Shown piece after piece: positions 43,478 through 51,472 of a stretch of DNA of 51,472 bases. This stretch comes from Magnetospirillum fulvum MGU-K5. Its GTDB lineage: Bacteria; Pseudomonadota; Alphaproteobacteria; Rhodospirillales; Magnetospirillaceae. Location: the NCBI RefSeq assembly GCF_000442515.1, contig NZ_AQPH01000020.1:1-51472 (forward strand). Reading direction: 5' to 3'. Position numbers and translations under genes: made by a program. The notes below the pieces were generated by a model that was given only the letters and a program-made list of their open reading frames with translations, ran no database searches and had not been told where the DNA came from. Numbering within the stretch: position 1 is the first letter of the stretch; the number at the start of each line of letters is the position of its first letter.

Positions 43478-44761
43478 ATGGCATCCCCTTGGATAACCGT
43501 TGCTCCGGGCATCCGGGCTCGCGACCACGACACCCGCAAACATGGGGTAAAACTCGATCGATATTTTACCGTCCGGTTTTCGGCAGGCGGTCGCCAGATC
43601 GAGGAGGCTTTGGGATGGGCCAGCGAGGGGTGGACGCTGAAACGCGCGCAGGAAGAACTGGGCAAGCTGCGCGAGGCCCAGCGCACGGGCGAAGGTCCCG
43701 CCACCCTGCGCGAGCGGGCCGAGAAGAAGCGAGCTGACGAGGATGTCGTTCGCCGTGAGACCTCCCGCGCAGCCGAAGCGCTCGCCCAGTTGGAGCGGCA
43801 GGAGAAGACCGTAACGGAGTTGTGGGAACGCTACCTCGCGGAAGTCGTGGCGGTCGAGAATCGTGGGCGAACCGTTGTCGACAAACATCGGATTTGGTCG
43901 AAGCGCATTCAGCCTGCAATCGGTGCGCTGAAGATCAAGGACATCACCGAAGCTGATGTCGTCGCCCTGGTACATGCCCCTTTCAAATTTGACAAAGCGG
44001 GTCAGGTCGTCGGCGGCAAAGCCGAAGCGGCGAACATATACCGGTTTCTGCACCACCTATTCGTCAAGGCAAACGCCTGGGGACTGCGGCCCCAAGAACT
44101 CGGCAATCCCCTTCAGAATGTCCACGAACCGAAGGTCAAGCGCCGCGAACGGCTGCTGACCGGCAGCGAGATCGGCGCGTTGATGCGGGTGCTGGACGAA
44201 GCGGTGACCGAGGATAGCGAACACGTTCAGGTCTCCGGGGTGATCCGCGCCGCGATCCTGACCGGGGCCAGAATCACCGAGTTGCTGACCCTTCGTTGGG
44301 ATGCCGTTCGGCGTGAAGACATGGAATTGAACCTCGCCGATACGAAGACGGGATTCTCCCGCCGCCCTATGTCTGGCGAGACCTTGAACCTTCTCGACAG
44401 CCTGGGGCAAATGCCCGGCAGCGCATTTGTTTTCAGAGGGATCGAAGACCCGACCAAGCCGCTTGACTATTATTATGTCAACAAAGCTTTTGGCCGCTTC
44501 ACCGCTGCCGCTGGGATCAGCGGCGTCAGTTTGCACACGATCCGGCATTGGTTTGCAACGATGACAGCGAACAGCGTCAGCAACCCTCGGGTTGGCATGG
44601 CGCTGACCGGCCATAAGAGTCATCAGGCATACATGACCTACATCCATGGCGACAAGGAACAGGCGCGCGCGCTGGCCGACCAACTGGCCGCGTTATCACG
44701 GGGTCTGGGCCAAGCCCAGCCGAAGGTTATTGAGATTACACACGCCAAAAAGAAGGCGTGA
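43478..44761 (+). CDS. tyrosine recombinase / integrase
   Basis: A 427-residue phage-type integrase. The catalytic set is complete: Arg265 (LTGARITELL), Lys290 (ADTKTG), His353 and Arg356 (LHTIRHW), His379 (TGHKSH) and Tyr388 (AYMTYIHGD). The N-terminal DUF4102-like/arm-binding part is at 1-60 and the core-binding domain at ~110-210. It should integrate and excise the element at tRNA-Arg(CCU). It begins 157 bp after the attachment site and points into the element. Confidence 0.92.
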   Translation: MASPWITVAPGIRARDHDTRKHGVKLDRYFTVRFSAGGRQIEEALGWASEGWTLKRAQEELGKLREAQRTGEGPATLRERAEKKRADEDVVRRETSRAAEALAQLERQEKTVTELWERYLAEVVAVENRGRTVVDKHRIWSKRIQPAIGALKIKDITEADVVALVHAPFKFDKAGQVVGGKAEAANIYRFLHHLFVKANAWGLRPQELGNPLQNVHEPKVKRRERLLTGSEIGALMRVLDEAVTEDSEHVQVSGVIRAAILTGARITELLTLRWDAVRREDMELNLADTKTGFSRRPMSGETLNLLDSLGQMPGSAFVFRGIEDPTKPLDYYYVNKAFGRFTAAAGISGVSLHTIRHWFATMTANSVSNPRVGMALTGHKSHQAYMTYIHGDKEQARALADQLAALSRGLGQAQPKVIEITHAKKKA

Positions 44762-44861
44762 CACCGACCGCGCCCGGCGGCACCGGGCAATAGAGCGACC
44801 GACCGGGGTGTTACCAGCACCCCGACCGGCCTGACCACAAAACGAAAACGGAGTTCGAATC

Positions 44862-45164
44862 ATGGCTGCTTTTAATGTAACACAATCTCCCTCTATCCCC
44901 GTCACCAGCCCGATCACCACCGCGTTCGCCGCATGGCGCGCCGGGTGGGAACAGTCCGAGGAAGGCTCGGACGCGCTGTCGGCGTTGGAAGACTGCATTC
45001 AGGCTGCGCCTGCCGCCTCTTTCGGCGACATCGCCGCCAAGCTGGCGCTTGCGCTCGACGGCAAGGACGTTGGTGGCGATGTCCAGGCCCGCTGGATGTT
45101 GGGCGCATTCCACGACGTATTGCGGCTGGCTGGGGTCTCGGAGCCCCTTGCCGCCGCCGCCTGA
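44862..45164 (+). CDS. hypothetical protein of the integrative element
   Basis: A 100-residue, mostly helical and acidic protein (SALEDCIQAAPAASFGDIAAKLALAL). No motif recognised. It has a GGAG ribosome site and a perfect terminator 60 bp downstream, so it is probably a real, separately ended gene. Confidence 0.55.
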   Translation: MAAFNVTQSPSIPVTSPITTAFAAWRAGWEQSEEGSDALSALEDCIQAAPAASFGDIAAKLALALDGKDVGGDVQARWMLGAFHDVLRLAGVSEPLAAAA

Positions 45165-45222
45165 ACCTGACCGCGCGCCGGGCCTGGGTGTCGGTCCTGC
45201 CGCGCCGAACTCGTTATTAATG

Positions 45223-45256
45223 AAGGGAGCCGAAACAGTCGGCTCCCTTTTTTTAT
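45223..45256 (+). terminator. Rho-independent terminator
   Basis: An 11-bp perfect stem AAGGGAGCCGA / TCGGCTCCCTT with a 5-nt loop, followed by seven T. Confidence 0.9.
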
Positions 45257-45528
45257 CCCCGCCGCCCGCCCTAGCCGCAATTCCAGCCACCAGAACCCGC
45301 CATAGTTGAAGGCGAGCCCCGGTCAGTTCGTGAAACTCCAGATAGCTGGAGTGGTTAGTGATAGCCAGGGATATCTAGATACAACAAAACGCATCACAAG
45401 GCTGTTATTCTAAAAAATGCATTTATGCATAATAACGGCGACCGCCGTAAATCTCTGGACTCTCATTTATTTTCACGACTAGTCTCCGCCAATCCCCGGT
45501 GAACGGCGATGAAGAGAGGAGACGAACC
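45257..45528. promoter_or_regulatory. regulatory stretch before the excisionase-like gene
   Basis: About 270 lower-GC bases without a gene. ACTCCAG-ATAG-CTGGAGT (45334-45351) is a perfect 7-bp inverted repeat. ATGCAT-TT-ATGCAT (45417-45430) is a double palindrome about 100 bp before the next start. Both are candidate sites for element control proteins. Confidence 0.35.
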
Positions 45529-45771
45529 GTGAATGTTGTTGATGAACTTAAGGCAGTCTTGCCCCCGATCTTTGCGGGGACCGAACTCGACGGGTTGACG
45601 GGAAAAGCGATCCGCTGGCGGACGATCCAGAACCGGCGCGCCAACCGCGCCCTGCCCGACGATCAGCGCCCGCCGGACGAAGCGTTCGCCCGTTCGGGGA
45701 CCAGGGTTCTTGTGCGCCGTGACATCTTCCTTAATTGGTGGGGCGCCACCCTCACCTCCGCCGCGAACTGA
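45529..45771 (+). CDS. excisionase-like small DNA-binding protein
   Basis: An 80-residue basic protein. The pattern LTGKAIRWRTIQNRRANRALP, then FARSGTRVLVRRDIFLNWW, looks like a MerR/AlpA-like winged HTH used by excisionases and element regulators. It starts at GTG 45529, seven bases after AGGAG; an earlier in-frame GTG at 45499 has no ribosome site. A role in excision is inferred from fold and place. Confidence 0.55.
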   Translation: MNVVDELKAVLPPIFAGTELDGLTGKAIRWRTIQNRRANRALPDDQRPPDEAFARSGTRVLVRRDIFLNWWGATLTSAAN

Positions 45772-45780
45772 AAAAACAAC

Positions 45781-45818
45781 GAAAATCCCCGCTGGCTCGA
45801 CGTCAGTGGGGATTTCTT
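45781..45818 (+). terminator. hairpin after the excisionase-like gene
   Basis: AAATCCCCGCTG pairs with CAGTGGGGATTT (12 bp with a G-T pair) and is followed by CTTGG, so it is a weak terminator or an attenuator in front of the next gene. Confidence 0.45.
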
Positions 45819-45834
45819 GGGAGAAAAAATCTAC

Positions 45835-46359
45835 ATGACCACTTCCGCTAAAAAGCTGGCCATCGGCATGACCCCCGGCATCTCCGAGGGTTATACCGCT
45901 GGCCAGCGCCCCCTGATCCGTCCCGCTCGAATCATCGACACCGTCTGGGCCGAGATCGAAACCCCTTTGCCCGCGCGGATCGAGCCGCCGCTCGCCGCGA
46001 TCATCGCGGCGATCACCGAGACCGTCGCCCGCTGCTACGACCTCCTGGATGAAAAACTCCTGGATGCCAGCGCCGAAGAAAATTTCGGCGGGGACATGTG
46101 GCGAAGGTACCGCTTCGTCGAGGCGGCGGACGCTGCCTGGGCGGCTGCCCGGTGGACCCGTGACAACCATTTCGGGTCGATGGGCGCGCTTCATCTTGAG
46201 GAAATCTACCGGATGGCTCCTGCCGCCCTGGCGGGCTGGACGGCGGCCTTGGCCCAGATCGGCCACGAGTTGAACGCGTTCCGGTCGAAGCCCCACCCGC
46301 GCCCGGTCGAGGCTAACGCGCTTCTCCGCCGTGCCCAGGCGCTGTCGCAGGAGCTGTAG
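45835..46359 (+). CDS. hypothetical protein of the integrative element
   Basis: A 174-residue, helical protein rich in Ala and Trp (AADAAWAAARWTRDNHFGSMGAL). I see no motif. GGGAG lies 11 bases before the ATG. It ends two bases before the primase-helicase gene, so both are in one operon and it may assist replication. Confidence 0.55.
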   Translation: MTTSAKKLAIGMTPGISEGYTAGQRPLIRPARIIDTVWAEIETPLPARIEPPLAAIIAAITETVARCYDLLDEKLLDASAEENFGGDMWRRYRFVEAADAAWAAARWTRDNHFGSMGALHLEEIYRMAPAALAGWTAALAQIGHELNAFRSKPHPRPVEANALLRRAQALSQEL

Positions 46360-46361
46360 CG

Positions 46362-49300
46362 ATGAACGCCCCCGCCACCCTCACCGTCCCCACCACTACC
46401 AACCCCAGGGCGGCGGGGGACTGCGCCCTGACGATCTTGTGGCCCTACGGGCGCAACCCGAAGCCAATGACGAAGGTGTTCATAAAAGACTCGGCAGGGA
46501 ATATCTCTAAGTCTTCATACAGCCGAGTGAAGAACTTCGTTGCTCGCGGCGGCTGCGATGTTGGTGGCGGTCACATTGTCAACATCCGCCAGTTGGCTAG
46601 ACTGCTGGGCCGCATCGAGCAGATGCCGACAGCGACTGTTGTGCGCGGTGTTCTGCTCGATACGGCCAGCCTCAATTGCACGGCCCGCCGTCTGAACGAC
46701 ACCGCCTCGGGCCGCGCCACTTTTCGCGCGGTGGACCAACGCTGGTTGATGATTGATGTCGACGGCGTTGACTGCCCCGCTGGCGTCGACCCCGCCACTG
46801 ATCCCGAGGACGCCGTAGAGCACTTGATCGGGCTGCTTCCCGCAGAATTCCATGATGCGTCGTGCCATTGGCAATGGTCATCATCCCAGGGCATGAAGGG
46901 CGACACCCTGTCCGCTCACTTGTGGTTCTGGCTCGACCGCCCAATTAGTGACATCGAACTGCGCCGTTGGGCGGAGGATTTCAACCAGCGGAATGGCAAG
47001 CTTATCGATCCTGCGCTGTTCAACCCGATCCAGCTGCATTACACGGCGGCGCCGATATTCAAAGACGGCATCCCTGACCCGATTCCCCGCCGATCCGGGC
47101 TTCGGGAGGGCCTTGACGACGAGGTGGCGCTGGTGCTGCCTTCGAAGCCCGAGAAGGCCGTCAGGAATTACGCCAGCGGCAGCACGGGCACCAGCGCCAC
47201 CACCAGCATGGGTGGCGGTCTGGGTGTTGATGGCTACCTCGCAGAGATCGGCGGCCCGCGAGGATTCAGGATCCCGATCAACGCAGCGGTCGGCGCCTTT
47301 TTCGCGGCGAATGGCGCCGACGCCAATCCCGACACCATCAAGGCCCGGCTGCGGGCCGCCATCACCGCCGCCGATCCGGGCAGCCGCAGTAGTGGCGAGG
47401 TCGAGCGCTACGGGAGCGACGAATACCTCGACGGGATCGTCACCTGGGTTGCCGCTCGGCAAGCCGAGGGCGAGATTCGGCGCAGCCTTCCCCGCCTGCC
47501 CGCGCCCGATGCCCGCGCGGCGCGGCACCCTCCCCACTATCCGGCACCCGAATTCAAAGACGCCCAGGCGGCGGGCGAGGCGCAGAAAGCCGTGATCAGC
47601 GAATTCTTCACCGCTGCCAGCACCTTCGTCGCGGCCCGCAGAACGTTCGAGACCCGAAAGGCGGACGCCACCGCTGGCGCCGGTCTCGATCCCGAACTCG
47701 ACACGCCCGATGACGCCCGGCAACGGGGAGGGCTGCGGGGTGCGATCACGCGCAAGGTCGGACTGGAGGTAATGGCTGAATTCGGAATTGCCGACCTTGA
47801 CCACGGCCCGCGCATCCTGGCGTCGGGCGCCCAGGGGCTGGGAAAAACCGCCGCCGCGCTTCACGAACTGGCCGTTCTCGGCACCTTGGAGCAGGTCGCC
47901 GCAATCCGAATTCCGGGCGCGCGGATCGTCGTTTACGCAGCGACAAACGCGATGGCCGAGCAAATGGCCAGCGACTATCGGGCCATCGCGCCACCTTCAT
48001 CGCTGCCGGGCCGAGTGCTTCGCGGGCGGGGTGCCCGCGATCCTGAGAGCGAAGGCGGCGACACGATGTGTTCCCGGTTCGGGGTCGCCAAGCGCCTCGC
48101 CGACCAAGGGTTGGAGGTCGCGCGCCATCTTTGTGACGACCGCGCGCAGTTGGGGCGGAAGCGTTGCAGCTTGATCGATGGGTGCAGCTACCAGTTACAG
48201 ATCAAAGAAATTAGAGAAATGGAGGGTGTTGTCGTGTTCGCGAGTCACGAATACTTCTTCTTGCCCTCGGTCATCGGGACACCTGACATCGTTATCTGTG
48301 ACGAGGACTTGGCACTGAAGGCGCCGGAATGCGTCTCGTTCCATCCCGAACGGATCACAGCATTGGGCGACTGGTGGACGGCGGCACATCGCACCCCCGA
48401 AGCCGCCGCCCGCGCGGCGGATTACTTGGAGGTTGCGCGAAAGGTCCAGTACGCGCTGGTCAACTGCCCCGGTGCCGAGCTCTTGGCTCTGCGGGACAGG
48501 GGGCTCGACGTTGCCGACTTCAAGGCCGCCGCGAGATTTCTTAAGGCGGTCGAGGACGGCGTTGCGGTGGAGATTCACCCCCGGATGGAGGACGGCGAGA
48601 TCGACAACATTCTGGACGGGCTGGAGAAGTCGGAAGTGATCCTGGTCCATCGGTTGATGCACGCCATCGCCGTGGAAATGCCGACCGGGCGGCGAGGTCT
48701 GGTCGGTGTGACGTTCGATCCGAATTACATGGTCACGGTGAATGGAAAAAACGAACGCCAGCAGCGCGTCACCGTTCATTTTCTGCGCGACCCCCATCTC
48801 GCCCCCAGCATTCCCGCGCTGCTTTTGGACGGCACCGGCTCGTTGACACTGAATCGCAAGATATGGGGGGACGAGCTGGTCGAGCGGCGGGTTTCGGTTG
48901 AACGCAATGCCGAGACCACCCAGGTGGTGGGGAAGGGTTTCTCTCGGCTAAGCCTGACGGGCTGCAACCGCAAGGGTGAGGCGATCAGCTCGGCAAAAGT
49001 CGCCGAGGCCGCGAAGCTGCGCGGCGAGCTCTGCAAGACCATCGTCGCCCAGGTCGAGGCCGGGCATGGGCCGGTGTTCGTCTGCACATACTTACAGGCC
49101 TCGAAGCTGCTCGCCGCCGAACTGCCAGCCCCGATGTTGGCCGATCAGCTTGTTCGCTTTGGGCATTTCGGGGGACAACGCGGTCTGAACCGTTGGAAAG
49201 AGTGCAAGACCGCGATAATTGTCGGCAGGAACCAGCAGGCGCCGCACGATTACGAAGACACCGCCCGCGCGTTTTTCGCGGGCGACCTTGAACCGCTTCT

Positions 49301-50261
49301 GATTCTGCCGACCACAGCCGGTGACGACGATCAGGCCGACACAGCAAAATCTCGGGCCGCCAACCGGTTTGTCGAACAGTCGCGCGCTATCCGCCTGCGC
49401 GACGGCACGGTGAAGTGGGTCACCGTCGAGGTTCACCCCGATCTTCGGGTTCAGGAGATTGTCGACCAGACAAGAGAGGGGGAGGCGATGCAGGGCCTGG
49501 ACCGCGTCCGACCGGTTTTCAACCGCCGCCGCCTGATCGTCATGGCGCCGCTGGCGCTGGATTTGACCGTCGACCACGTCGTCGAATGGTCCGACCTGAT
49601 CGGGCGCCAGCACCACAGCTCGAAGGGCGCCCGGCTGGGGGCGGTGTTGGATCGGCACGGCCTGCTGCCCCTGTCGCCGCGTGTGTTGCACGAACTCGCG
49701 CCCGACGTGTTCAAGACACAGAAAGCGGCAGAGCATGCAGTGTTGCATATCGCGCCTTCGCAAAACCCGGCCCCCCGTCGAAGTGTGTCGTTGATCTTTC
49801 GCGTTTTCCGACCGAGACCGCGATCAAGGCCGGACTCGAGGCACTGCTGGGCGTCACTGTCGCCCACCTCTCGATGGGCGGCGATCCCGCGACCGCGCCA
49901 GCCCCCGAGCCGAAGGTCAAGCTTCCGCGTTTCCGACAGGTCAAAATGCGCGACGGCGCGATCATCTGGCTTCCCGATACCCATTGGATTTTCCACGCTG
50001 TGTCGATTACCAACGAAACCGCCGCAAAAAGCCGCGCCATCACCATCGTCCCGCCGCCCGCCAGCCGTGGCGCCCGCCTGTCAACTGGTCCGCATCGCAT
50101 CGACCACCGCCGGGGCGGTGAGGTGGTCGGTCCTGGTCGGCTGCATCAGGCCCACGATCCCGCGCGCGGCATTCCGGGCGACCGGCAATTCCGGGACAGC
50201 ACGAAAGCGGGGGCCTGCACCCGGCCCGCGCGCCCCCGCATCGTCCCGGTGGTCGAGGTGA
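46362..50261 (+). CDS. primase-helicase replication protein of the element (zero-frame product)
   Basis: A large protein, 1,299 residues if read without a shift. The N-terminal part is an AEP/PrimPol-like primase: WLMIDVDGVD at ~130 with metal-binding Asp pair, and SAHLWFWLD at ~183. A helicase-type ATPase follows with Walker A GAQGLGKTAAA (~490) and a Walker B-like VICDED (~645). The later QGLDRVRPV segment (~1045) resembles helicase motif VI. The sequence beyond codon 1134 in this frame reads as a shadow (RRSVSLIFRVFRPRPRSRPD), while the -1 frame is protein-like to 50554. Function: starting DNA replication of the element. Confidence 0.7.
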   Translation: MNAPATLTVPTTTNPRAAGDCALTILWPYGRNPKPMTKVFIKDSAGNISKSSYSRVKNFVARGGCDVGGGHIVNIRQLARLLGRIEQMPTATVVRGVLLDTASLNCTARRLNDTASGRATFRAVDQRWLMIDVDGVDCPAGVDPATDPEDAVEHLIGLLPAEFHDASCHWQWSSSQGMKGDTLSAHLWFWLDRPISDIELRRWAEDFNQRNGKLIDPALFNPIQLHYTAAPIFKDGIPDPIPRRSGLREGLDDEVALVLPSKPEKAVRNYASGSTGTSATTSMGGGLGVDGYLAEIGGPRGFRIPINAAVGAFFAANGADANPDTIKARLRAAITAADPGSRSSGEVERYGSDEYLDGIVTWVAARQAEGEIRRSLPRLPAPDARAARHPPHYPAPEFKDAQAAGEAQKAVISEFFTAASTFVAARRTFETRKADATAGAGLDPELDTPDDARQRGGLRGAITRKVGLEVMAEFGIADLDHGPRILASGAQGLGKTAAALHELAVLGTLEQVAAIRIPGARIVVYAATNAMAEQMASDYRAIAPPSSLPGRVLRGRGARDPESEGGDTMCSRFGVAKRLADQGLEVARHLCDDRAQLGRKRCSLIDGCSYQLQIKEIREMEGVVVFASHEYFFLPSVIGTPDIVICDEDLALKAPECVSFHPERITALGDWWTAAHRTPEAAARAADYLEVARKVQYALVNCPGAELLALRDRGLDVADFKAAARFLKAVEDGVAVEIHPRMEDGEIDNILDGLEKSEVILVHRLMHAIAVEMPTGRRGLVGVTFDPNYMVTVNGKNERQQRVTVHFLRDPHLAPSIPALLLDGTGSLTLNRKIWGDELVERRVSVERNAETTQVVGKGFSRLSLTGCNRKGEAISSAKVAEAAKLRGELCKTIVAQVEAGHGPVFVCTYLQASKLLAAELPAPMLADQLVRFGHFGGQRGLNRWKECKTAIIVGRNQQAPHDYEDTARAFFAGDLEPLLILPTTAGDDDQADTAKSRAANRFVEQSRAIRLRDGTVKWVTVEVHPDLRVQEIVDQTREGEAMQGLDRVRPVFNRRRLIVMAPLALDLTVDHVVEWSDLIGRQHHSSKGARLGAVLDRHGLLPLSPRVLHELAPDVFKTQKAAEHAVLHIAPSQNPAPRRSVSLIFRVFRPRPRSRPDSRHCWASLSPTSRWAAIPRPRQPPSRRSSFRVSDRSKCATARSSGFPIPIGFSTLCRLPTKPPQKAAPSPSSRRPPAVAPACQLVRIASTTAGAVRWSVLVGCIRPTIPRAAFRATGNSGTARKRGPAPGPRAPASSRWSR

Positions 50262-50554
50262 ACGTCCCGCCCGACAACCCGACCGCATCAGCGGTCGTTC
50301 ATCTCGACATTCCGCTCATCGCGCCCCAGCCGAACAGCCCGCCAGCCCAGCCCGGCATCGTCAGGGCTGTTGTCGGCGCGGTACGACCCGCCATGCAGAC
50401 GGCGGCGTCTGGTCCGAGCTATGACCAGATATTGGAACAAGTGACCGGCGGGTCGTTTGCCGACGACGAGGACCGCGCCGAAGCGTTGAGGCGCTGGCAT
50501 GCCGCCGAACTGCCCGCCCAAGCCATGCGGGCGCCGCTGGGGGCAGGTAGATAG
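49763..50554 (+). CDS. -1 frame continuation of the primase-helicase protein
   Basis: From 49763 the -1 frame reads KPGPPSKCVVDLSRF, then LEALLGVTVAHLSMGG and IIWLPDTHWIFHAVSITNE, clearly protein-like for 263 codons. At 49763-49769 the heptamer A-AAC-CCG fits the X-XXY-YYZ slippery pattern in the right phase. A -1 shift there gives APSQ-KPGPPSK, a smooth join and a product of about 1,397 residues. A C-run at 49771-49776 leaves a one-base mutation or sequencing error possible. Confidence 0.6.
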   Translation, partial: KPGPPSKCVVDLSRFPTETAIKAGLEALLGVTVAHLSMGGDPATAPAPEPKVKLPRFRQVKMRDGAIIWLPDTHWIFHAVSITNETAAKSRAITIVPPPASRGARLSTGPHRIDHRRGGEVVGPGRLHQAHDPARGIPGDRQFRDSTKAGACTRPARPRIVPVVEVNVPPDNPTASAVVHLDIPLIAPQPNSPPAQPGIVRAVVGAVRPAMQTAASGPSYDQILEQVTGGSFADDEDRAEALRRWHAAELPAQAMRAPLGAGR

Positions 50555-50950
50555 TTTCCGGCCACAGACACCACCCAGCCGCGAACTGCCGCCCAAGGTC
50601 CGCGCAGCCCTTTGGAATAGGTCGGCGCGGTCGGGCGAGACCGGGTGCGGGGTGGCGGAAGAGGTGGACGGGGTCAGGAGATTCGGCGCGGGGTCGTCGG
50701 CGACGGTTCTATATGCGACGGATCTGGACAGACCAGCTTCCTCAGCCGCTTTGGTGATCGCGCTTTTAGGGCGACCTCCACCGGCACCCTGGCCGACACC
50801 CTTGCGGGGAAGTTTCGTCCCAGTCTGGGACGAAACTTCGGCATCCCGTTCCGCGACCAATTTTGTCCACGCCTTGAAATGAGCCTTCTTCTGGGGCTTG
50901 GTCAGGTCGGCGCGGTGAAAGTTTTCGGCAATCTCGGCCAGCTTAGGCAT
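50555..50950 (-). pseudogene. ParB-like / HTH protein, apparently truncated
   Basis: From ATG 50950 the product begins MPKLAEIAENFHRADLTKPQKK, matching the second half of a ParB nuclease-like domain (AENLHRAELT type), then GRPKSAITKAAEEAGLSRSVAY, a helix-turn-helix. The first half of the ParB domain is missing upstream, and the frame runs on to 50288 only as a shadow of the primase gene. So it is a short form or a remnant. It is divergent from 51014-51256 with paired repeats in between. Confidence 0.5.
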
Positions 50951-50952
50951 TG

Positions 50953-51015
50953 ATTGCGCGAAACATTTCCGGCGTGATATGGTCTCGCAACTACTTTTGG
51001 AGTTGCGCGTAACAT
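50953..51015. promoter_or_regulatory. divergent control region with repeats
   Basis: TTGCGCGAAACAT (50953-50965) recurs as TTGCGCGTAACAT (51003-51015). CGCAACT (50986-50992) and AGTTGCG (51001-51007) form an inverted repeat. It lies between the ParB-like gene and the small gene at 51014. Confidence 0.45.
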
Positions 51016-51256
51016 GGGACGAAAAAGAGACGAGACCCCGAGCCCTGCCGCCCAGCGAATGCGCCTCGTGCGTGAACGGCGGGATCGTGGTGACACCGTG
51101 GTCACAATGCTGATCGGACAGGCAGCTGTTAACCGGCTGGTCGAGCGTGGCCTGCTCGATCCTGGGGCGGCTGGGGACGCGAACGCAGTGACGTCGGCGC
51201 TCTCCCGGCATCTCCGGGATTCGTTGTTTGTTTCACGAAACATTGAAGCCACCTAG
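51014..51256 (+). CDS. small basic protein of the element
   Basis: An 80-residue protein. The middle part (VVTMLIGQAAVNRLVERGLLDP) resembles a short DNA-binding or ribbon-helix-helix-like fold. GGAG is 11 bases before the ATG. Its 3' end contains one of the TGTTTC/GAAACA palindromes. A partition or regulatory role is possible but not shown. Confidence 0.5.
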   Translation: MGRKRDETPSPAAQRMRLVRERRDRGDTVVTMLIGQAAVNRLVERGLLDPGAAGDANAVTSALSRHLRDSLFVSRNIEAT

Positions 51257-51277
51257 GCCTGAATGTTTCCCGAAACA
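51229..51277. repeat. two parS-like 14-bp palindromes
   Basis: TGTTTCACGAAACA (51229-51242) and TGTTTCCCGAAACA (51264-51277) are both TGTTTC-N2-GAAACA, 35 bp apart. They resemble the chromosomal parS site, which has a 4-bp centre. Confidence 0.55.
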
Positions 51278-51278
51278 A

Positions 51279-51472
51279 TCTGACGGGTGCGAGATGCGAG
51301 GTCGGCGGTAGGCGGGAATAGCACACACTTTCAAGCGTGTTACGCGTGCGCGCGCGAGACCAACCAGCGGCGCGCCCCTTCCCCGTCACCCGGCCAGGGT
51401 GCCATTGCGGCACCCGCGCTGAAAGAGCAATTCGGGACACAACACCCAGAAATAGGAATATTCCCCTACATC
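51279..51472. other. window-end stretch within the element
   Basis: No gene is seen. GGGTGCC (51397-51403) and GGCACCC (51409-51415) form a 7-bp hairpin, and an alternating CG-rich stretch lies near 51339-51358. An origin or the next gene's leader is possible. Confidence 0.25.

Noticed and set aside
50288-50554. C-terminal extension of the ParB-like frame
   Set aside because: It is antisense to the -1 frame of the primase-helicase gene and has shadow-like composition.

Overview
The window is high-GC DNA that looks alphaproteobacterial, most likely Rhodospirillales-like. The signs are a short RpoH, a stand-alone MurC-like ligase, MASE4 and FixJ-type signalling proteins, and a stand-alone mtgA. 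This placement is inferred from protein character only; no rRNA or marker gene was compared.

Region 1 (1-4871) is the 3' end of an aryl-polyene type locus. It holds an MMPL exporter (cut by the window edge and apparently frameshifted), a DUF3261-type lipoprotein, two ketosynthases, a hot-dog dehydratase and a ketoreductase, mostly joined by overlapping ATGA start/stop junctions. Region 2 (5063-19549) is a signalling block: a LuxR-type regulator, a GGDEF response regulator, a FixJ-like regulator, an HD-GYP response regulator, two convergent paralogous response regulators, a large hybrid MASE4/PAS histidine kinase and a PAS histidine kinase. An enoyl-CoA hydratase-like protein and an acyl-CoA ligase lie among them. 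Region 3 (19836-24466) is housekeeping: tRNA-Arg(ACG), an OmpA-like lipoprotein, rpoH, rluD, a JAMM peptidase and tRNA-Glu(CUC).

Region 4 (24467-26280) is a small lower-GC island behind tRNA-Glu, with a lipoprotein, a DUF2971 protein and an IS5-type transposase remnant. Region 5 (26305-41376) returns to core-like genes: AlaX, an EamA transporter and a divergent MocR regulator, a Mur ligase, mtgA, a lytic transglycosylase, a glycosyltransferase, a MarR-controlled tripartite EmrAB-type efflux operon, a MenA-like prenyltransferase and a TauE-like permease. Region 6 (41560-42989) holds three small lipoproteins, two of them products of a 514-bp tandem duplication. Region 7 (43276 to the window end) is an integrative element in the 3' end of a tRNA-Arg(CCU) gene. 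It carries a tyrosine integrase, an excisionase-like gene, a large primase-helicase with a probable -1 frameshift, a ParB-like remnant and parS-like palindromes.

The most unusual finding is a family of four unannotated intergenic transcription units (4888-5060, 9298-9470, 14198-14370, 34374-34513). Each has a near-identical ~40-bp upstream box made of 7-mers repeated every 11 bp (Pho-box-like), a -10 hexamer at exactly the same distance, a short RNA body with a hairpin whose loop shows GAACUCC(C/U) (anti-Shine-Dalgarno-like), and a Rho-independent terminator. They look like a co-regulated small-RNA family.
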